64,000 nt of DNA, from positions 210,610 through 274,609 of the forward strand of contig NZ_AJHJ01000003.1 of assembly GCF_000257645.1 (NCBI RefSeq), in the 5' to 3' direction. The number at the start of each line of letters is the position of its first letter. The stretch's first letter is position 1. Of this stretch, positions 57,557-64,000 are shown one piece after another. The position numbers and the translations under genes are program-made. The notes under the pieces were generated by a model that made no database searches, was not told the DNA's origin, and was given only the letters and a program-made list of their open reading frames with translations. The stretch comes from Serratia sp. M24T3. GTDB lineage: Bacteria; Pseudomonadota; Gammaproteobacteria; Enterobacterales; Enterobacteriaceae.

Positions 57557-58020
57557 TTTTTTTCATGAATGTGTTCTTGCAGGAAATTCGACGCGCGCGC
57601 TTCTAACAGGCGCAATACCCTGGTTGCATTTTCAATATCTTCAACCGAGACATCTTCCATCAGTTGGACGCGCAGCTTATTGGCTGAAGATTCGATTTCA
57701 TCGGCCAGTTTTTTACCCGCAGGCAAGATACAGATTGTTTTGAATCTTCTGTCCTTGGAAAGCTCACGGCGCTCGAGGTACTCAGCCTCCGTTCCCTGGT
57801 CCAGAATGCGCACCATAGCGCCAGGATTCATCCCTATCTCTTCCGCCAGATCCCGCTGATTAATACCCTGAGCATTCCGATTCACGATCACAACGAGATT
57901 GGCTAAAGACATGGAGATACCGCTATTGGCAAAGATTTGCGTTGCTGCTTGTCTCCAAACTCTTTTCACAGGCTGTAAAGAATTGGTTAATGCGAAGAGT
58001 GCAGCAGACTTATCAGACAT
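57553..58020 (-). CDS. MarR-family transcriptional regulator of the FUSC operon
   Basis: A 155-residue MarR protein (INQRDLAEEIGMNPGAMVRIL, RRELSKDRRFKTICILPAG). The ATG at 58020 is preceded by GAGGA. It is the first gene of the leftward efflux operon and overlaps the pump gene, so autoregulation together with pump control is likely, through the palindrome at 58063-58074. Confidence 0.88.
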   Translation of the reverse strand: MSDKSAALFALTNSLQPVKRVWRQAATQIFANSGISMSLANLVVIVNRNAQGINQRDLAEEIGMNPGAMVRILDQGTEAEYLERRELSKDRRFKTICILPAGKKLADEIESSANKLRVQLMEDVSVEDIENATRVLRLLEARASNFLQEHIHEKK

Positions 58021-58062
58021 TTTATGATCCTCATTGAGTGAAATAAGTTTAAATAGCAATGT

Positions 58063-58074
58063 TTGCTTTAGCAA
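58063..58074. promoter_or_regulatory. Candidate MarR operator upstream of the efflux operon
   Basis: TTGCTTTAGCAA is a perfect 12-base palindrome; an additional AGCAA half-site precedes it at 58055-58059. It lies about 45 nt before the marR start codon. Confidence 0.5.
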
Positions 58075-58420
58075 CTATTATTTGAAGGTTGTATTAATCG
58101 TTGTTATGTATATAACACAAGTAATTGATTTTATTTATTAATATAGTAAATGAATGCGTTGAATGAGGTAATGCCCCGAGACTTTTGGGTGCCTATGGCC
58201 TGCTCACGTTGCTCAAGAAAATGCAATTTAGGTCTGTTTTCCAAGTAAACTCGGATAGGTCGAAAATCTCAAAATAGGGAATGATAATTTCCTATTTAAG
58301 TTCGACAATGGCGACATTCATTTACAGGAGATGAGTGACGGGACTTTCCCGAGACTATCGAGGCGTTGGCCGATTTACTCAGGCAATAGTGCAGTTTTGG
58401 TCCCTCAAAGCGGTCTTGCC
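58075..58420. other. Intergenic stretch between the efflux operon and the LysR gene
   Basis: About 345 bases with the efflux-operon promoter near its left end and nothing else I can recognise. Confidence 0.5.
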
Positions 58421-59323
58421 TTAAATCGCATTTTCTAAAAATTCAATAAATCTTCGGACCTTTGAATTAAGTGCCGAACGTTCTGTGACACAGGCATAAA
58501 TATTCATCGGCAGGGACTCAATGCTGCTCTCATCACTGTGACCTGACCAGCACAAAGGTCTTAGCAGACCACTGTCTATCAACGGCTGAGCAACAAAGCT
58601 TGCCAGACGGGCAATGCCTCCCCCGTTTACGGCTATTTTTGCAATAATATCAATATCATCACTGATAAATCCAGGGTTGAGTTTCGCATTGACTGGTCGT
58701 CCGTTGATCCTAAAAGCCCATGGTAGAAATCGTCTGTCTGTTGGATAGCGGAAAACCAGGCAGGCATGCTGGCTAAGTTCTTCTGGTGTCTGAGGCGTGC
58801 CAGCACGGTCAAGGTAAGCGGGAGCCGCGCAGAATATAAAGGGTAACGAAGCGATTTTTTTGGCGATTAGTTGATCATTCAGTTGTGCCTCGATGCGGAT
58901 ACTGACATCGACGCCTTCCAGGCGATGATCGACGTCGCGATCGGTACTGATCAGTTCAATATCTAACTCGGGGAAAGACGCTTTGAAAGCTGGCATCAGT
59001 GGAGCCAGAACGTACCGACCAAACGCGGCTGTGGTAGCGATACAAAGAGGTCCCTGCGGTTTGGTTTCATTTGCTGCAGCCTGCGAGGCAAGGTCGATAT
59101 CATTTGGAATGTGACGGACTTTCTCGAAATACCGTTTACCATTTTCAGTTAAGGTCATGCTGCGGGTGGTACGTGAGAGCAGTCGCACGCCCAAATGCGC
59201 TTCAAGACGGGAAAGACTCTGGCTTACTGCTGCCGGACTCATCCCTTTGGCACGTGCCGCCGCTGCAATACTGCCGTTTTCCACCACGCGGATAAATGTG
59301 CTAATCAGCCCTAAAACGTCCAT
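58421..59323 (-). CDS. LysR-family transcriptional regulator
   Basis: A 300-residue LTTR: winged helix at the N-terminus (NGSIAAAARAKGMSPAAVSQSL, SRTTRSMTLTENG) and a PBP2-type effector domain (STDRDVDHRLEGVDVSIRI). It belongs to the group close to DsdC/AaeR-like regulators of enzymes and pumps. A 215-base part of this gene is duplicated at 52054-52268. It is divergent from the DUF2798 gene, its most likely target. Confidence 0.9.
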   Translation of the reverse strand: MDVLGLISTFIRVVENGSIAAAARAKGMSPAAVSQSLSRLEAHLGVRLLSRTTRSMTLTENGKRYFEKVRHIPNDIDLASQAAANETKPQGPLCIATTAAFGRYVLAPLMPAFKASFPELDIELISTDRDVDHRLEGVDVSIRIEAQLNDQLIAKKIASLPFIFCAAPAYLDRAGTPQTPEELSQHACLVFRYPTDRRFLPWAFRINGRPVNAKLNPGFISDDIDIIAKIAVNGGGIARLASFVAQPLIDSGLLRPLCWSGHSDESSIESLPMNIYACVTERSALNSKVRRFIEFLENAI

Positions 59324-59451
59324 ATTATCCTCAATACAGAATTCGTCACTTTTACTTAATAATGATTAAAGCATAACCGCTCTACAACCATTCTTATAAG
59401 CTTGTTAAGTTAGCCGCAGTTTCGTTTACCTTTGTTAAACAGGATATTCCA

Positions 59452-59715
59452 ATGACTGATGCTACCACAAAAAATACCCTAAAAACCCGCCTTCCAACAC
59501 GCACGGCACCCTACATATTTGCTCTTTATATGGCGATCATCATGGCGTTCCTGATGAGCCTGGTCATCACTTTAGCCGAATTTGGAATGGGCGCTCATTA
59601 CATGACAAATGTGATGAATGCTTACCAAGTCGCCATGCCAGCGGCTTTCTTTTGCATACTGATTGTCCGTCCTGTGGTTATCCGGCTCGTAGGATTGACC
59701 GTTCACGGTCATTGA
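59452..59715 (+). CDS. DUF2798 small membrane protein
   Basis: An 87-residue inner-membrane protein with two hydrophobic segments (YIFALYMAIIMAFLMSLVIT and VAMPAAFFCILIVRPVVIRL), typical of DUF2798, including the RxxPxVxRL end. Function unknown. It is divergent from the LysR gene, 128 nt apart, a common arrangement for this family. Confidence 0.8.
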   Translation: MTDATTKNTLKTRLPTRTAPYIFALYMAIIMAFLMSLVITLAEFGMGAHYMTNVMNAYQVAMPAAFFCILIVRPVVIRLVGLTVHGH

Positions 59716-60964
<1,249 letters not shown>

Positions 60965-60990
60965 CGGGTCCGCCATTTGCTTCGGACCCG
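60965..60990. terminator. Hairpin between the convergent LysR and aldo/keto reductase genes
   Basis: CGGGTCCG / CGGACCCG, 8-bp perfect GC-rich stem in a 34-nt convergent gap. No U-run, so intrinsic termination is uncertain. Confidence 0.5.
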
Positions 60991-60998
60991 TCCGGGTA

Positions 60999-62592
<1,594 letters not shown>

Positions 62593-62769
62593 CTAGGGTT
62601 TATTAGATGTATTCATTAATTAGAAAAAGTTGTTGGTCGGCATTGTGCCAGGAGCGGAAGTAACACATTCACTTTTATGTAAAATAAAACATACAGGTCC
62701 CACACATTCGGGAAATGCTACCGGAGTTTAGGTATTTTGAAATCAGACATTGAATAAGGTTTTTAACTC

Positions 62770-63282
62770 ATGACATTAAGCATACGGGAAGCTGCTCTTG
62801 CGGATTTAGTACTATTGAATGAACTCGGTTACAACATCTATCGCTCTCATTTCAGCCACATGTGGATTTCAGAATCCGAAATGAACGTATTTTTGGATGC
62901 TGAGTACTCATATTCTACGCTTGAAAATAGTCTGCAAGATCCCAGTACATCCTGGTATCTGGCAGAAGCACACTACCCTATAGGCTTTGCAAAAGTTACA
63001 TGGGAAAGCCAAATCCCAGAGACCTCTATTTCTGGTGTCTTGCTTAACAAGCTGTATCTAAACCCCACTGAGACGGGTAAAAACTACGGAAAGATAATGT
63101 TTGAAAAATTCATAGTGCTTGCGCAAAGTCGCGGGAAAAAGTATCTGTGGTTAGAAGTGCTTGAGCAGAACGAGCGGGCTTACCGATTCTATGAAAAACA
63201 GGGGATGCTGCATATCAAAGACTCAGTCTTCAGAACAGCTTCACAACAGAGCACGCTGAAGGTAATGGGAATGTCTATCTGA
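62770..63282 (+). CDS. GNAT-family N-acetyltransferase
   Basis: A 170-residue GNAT protein: SIREAALADLVLLNELGY, the beta4/acetyl-CoA loop LNKLYLNPTETGKNYGKIMF, and LEVLEQNERAYRFYEKQGM typical of this family. The loop reads TGKNYG where the usual pattern is RGxGxG/A. Monocistronic; substrate unknown. Confidence 0.88.
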   Translation: MTLSIREAALADLVLLNELGYNIYRSHFSHMWISESEMNVFLDAEYSYSTLENSLQDPSTSWYLAEAHYPIGFAKVTWESQIPETSISGVLLNKLYLNPTETGKNYGKIMFEKFIVLAQSRGKKYLWLEVLEQNERAYRFYEKQGMLHIKDSVFRTASQQSTLKVMGMSI

Positions 63283-63324
63283 CTTTCGTCGCGGGGACGT
63301 TATCTTCAATGTTTTGGAATACCC

Positions 63325-63985
63325 TCAGCTGTCATAACTTAAAGGTCTGCTGTTCGCGCATAACCGCCTGTCAGCTCTGGTTAAAAGCAGGCTTAATGTA
63401 GGATATTTTTTGTTTTCCAGGCGGACCTCGGAGAAAATGACATTGCCCAGTTTATTGGCTTGCGGGAAAATAAACCCATTATAACCGCCAGATAAACCCA
63501 GCGCTGGCCCGTCCAGATGTAAGTACTTCGCCGCACCAGCCCTATTAGGCTCCGTTACTGCAAACTGGCGATCCAGATGATTAGGGACATCTAGATGCTC
63601 TTTTGTGGCCTTTTTGTAGCAAGCTCCGGCTGCTGGCAACTAACAATATTCAGCTCTTTTATTATATTACTGGCCGCCTGCGGCTTAAAGGAACACCTTT
63701 TACTTTTACGCTGACCATATCGGAAATGTTTCGGGCTCCCGCAGAGCTATTGCTGGCATGATGAACTTCACGAACGAGGTTCAGTATAACGATGCGTTTT
63801 GCATCGGGTTGCGGAGATTTCCCTGCACGTTCTGCTTTAAGCTTATGAACTTATTTATCCATTATGGCTTTACCGACGTTCATTACTGTAGCCGCTGCGG
63901 CAACGGTGTAGTGCTGATCGATAACTGACTGGGCAGCTTCGAGGCGGAACTCGGGGCTGATATAACGTCTGTTACTTCTGGTCAT
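63325..63985 (-). mobile_element. Degenerate IS3-family insertion sequence
   Basis: A leftward-transcribed IS3-type element in decay. orfA lies at 63985-63851 and remains of the DDE transposase at 63640-63370: PNHLDRQFAVTEPN followed, after one frameshift, by TYIWTGQRWVYLAVIMGLFS and RKPINWAMS. The middle (63650-63840) is not readable in any frame, and I could not locate terminal inverted repeats or a target duplication. Confidence 0.8.
63851..63985 (-). pseudogene. IS3-family orfA remnant
   Basis: MTRSNRRYISPEFRLEAAQS opens a typical IS3 orfA helix-turn-helix protein with GGTGA upstream. The frame is stopped by TAA at codon 45, exactly where relatives have Trp (MDKWVRQLK becomes MDK-stop-VHKLK). 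Sequence beyond it still resembles orfA (KLKAERAGKSP). Confidence 0.75.
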
Positions 63986-64000
63986 TGTGTCACCTTTTTT

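Overview
The window is chromosomal DNA of a gammaproteobacterium of the order Enterobacterales, most likely Yersiniaceae-like (Serratia, Rahnella, Rouxiella or Ewingella type). The first 28 kb keep the E. coli/Serratia gene order almost intact: cmoB-cmoA-yecE-yecD / aspS-nudB-yebC-ruvC-ruvA-ruvB / a znuA-like gene-mepM-lpxM / pykA / hexR / zwf-pgl-eda / yoaB / yoaA-tsaB-two slp-type lipoproteins / fadD / rnd. Genus assignment is inference; only the order-level placement is well supported by the protein sequences and synteny.

Core region (1-28 kb). Wobble-uridine tRNA modification (cmoAB), aspartyl-tRNA synthetase, Holliday junction resolution (ruvABC), murein hydrolase and lipid A acylation (mepM, lpxM), and a central carbon block in which HexR-type operator boxes lie before pykA and zwf. 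There are several departures from the textbook locus. The zinc transporter genes znuC and znuB are absent between ruvB and znuA, and the remaining ZnuA-like protein has lost all three zinc-binding histidines. edd is missing between zwf/pgl and eda. One of the two Slp-type lipoproteins has a long His/Met/Pro-rich tail. A Hok-type toxin locus with a plausible antisense RNA lies between the lipoproteins and fadD.

Catabolic island (28-44 kb). Beyond rnd come two adjacent catabolic clusters. The first has hyuB, hyuA and a PuuB-like FAD oxidoreductase on the minus strand, then an IclR regulator and an MHS-type proton symporter on the plus strand. The same operator (TGTRCCA-N5-TGGCAYR) sits before the oxidoreductase/IclR pair and before the symporter, so this is probably one regulon. 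The second cluster runs GntR regulator, class I glutamine amidotransferase, polyamine-type ABC transporter (binding protein, fused double permease, ATPase), an M24 'pita-bread' protein without metal ligands, and a DapA-family protein without the usual catalytic Tyr. Substrates are unknown; hydantoin, N-methylhydantoin or gamma-glutamyl-amine compounds are the best guesses.

Variable, decaying region (44-64 kb). This holds mixed accessory genes: a GNAT protein, an orphan catechol 2,3-dioxygenase, an AT-rich acyltransferase, a DUF3147 membrane protein, a thymidylate-kinase-like P-loop protein, a VOC protein, an SDR/MarR pair, a MarR-FUSC-DUF1656-HlyD efflux operon, two LysR regulators, a DUF2798 protein, an aldo/keto reductase and a GNAT protein. 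Among them are at least six broken genes: an Ldh-family reductase, an AHL-lactonase-like tail, a duplicated LysR fragment, a chitin-monooxygenase-like tail, a second aldo/keto reductase, and an IS3-family element at the right edge. No tRNA, rRNA, CRISPR array or prophage was recognised.
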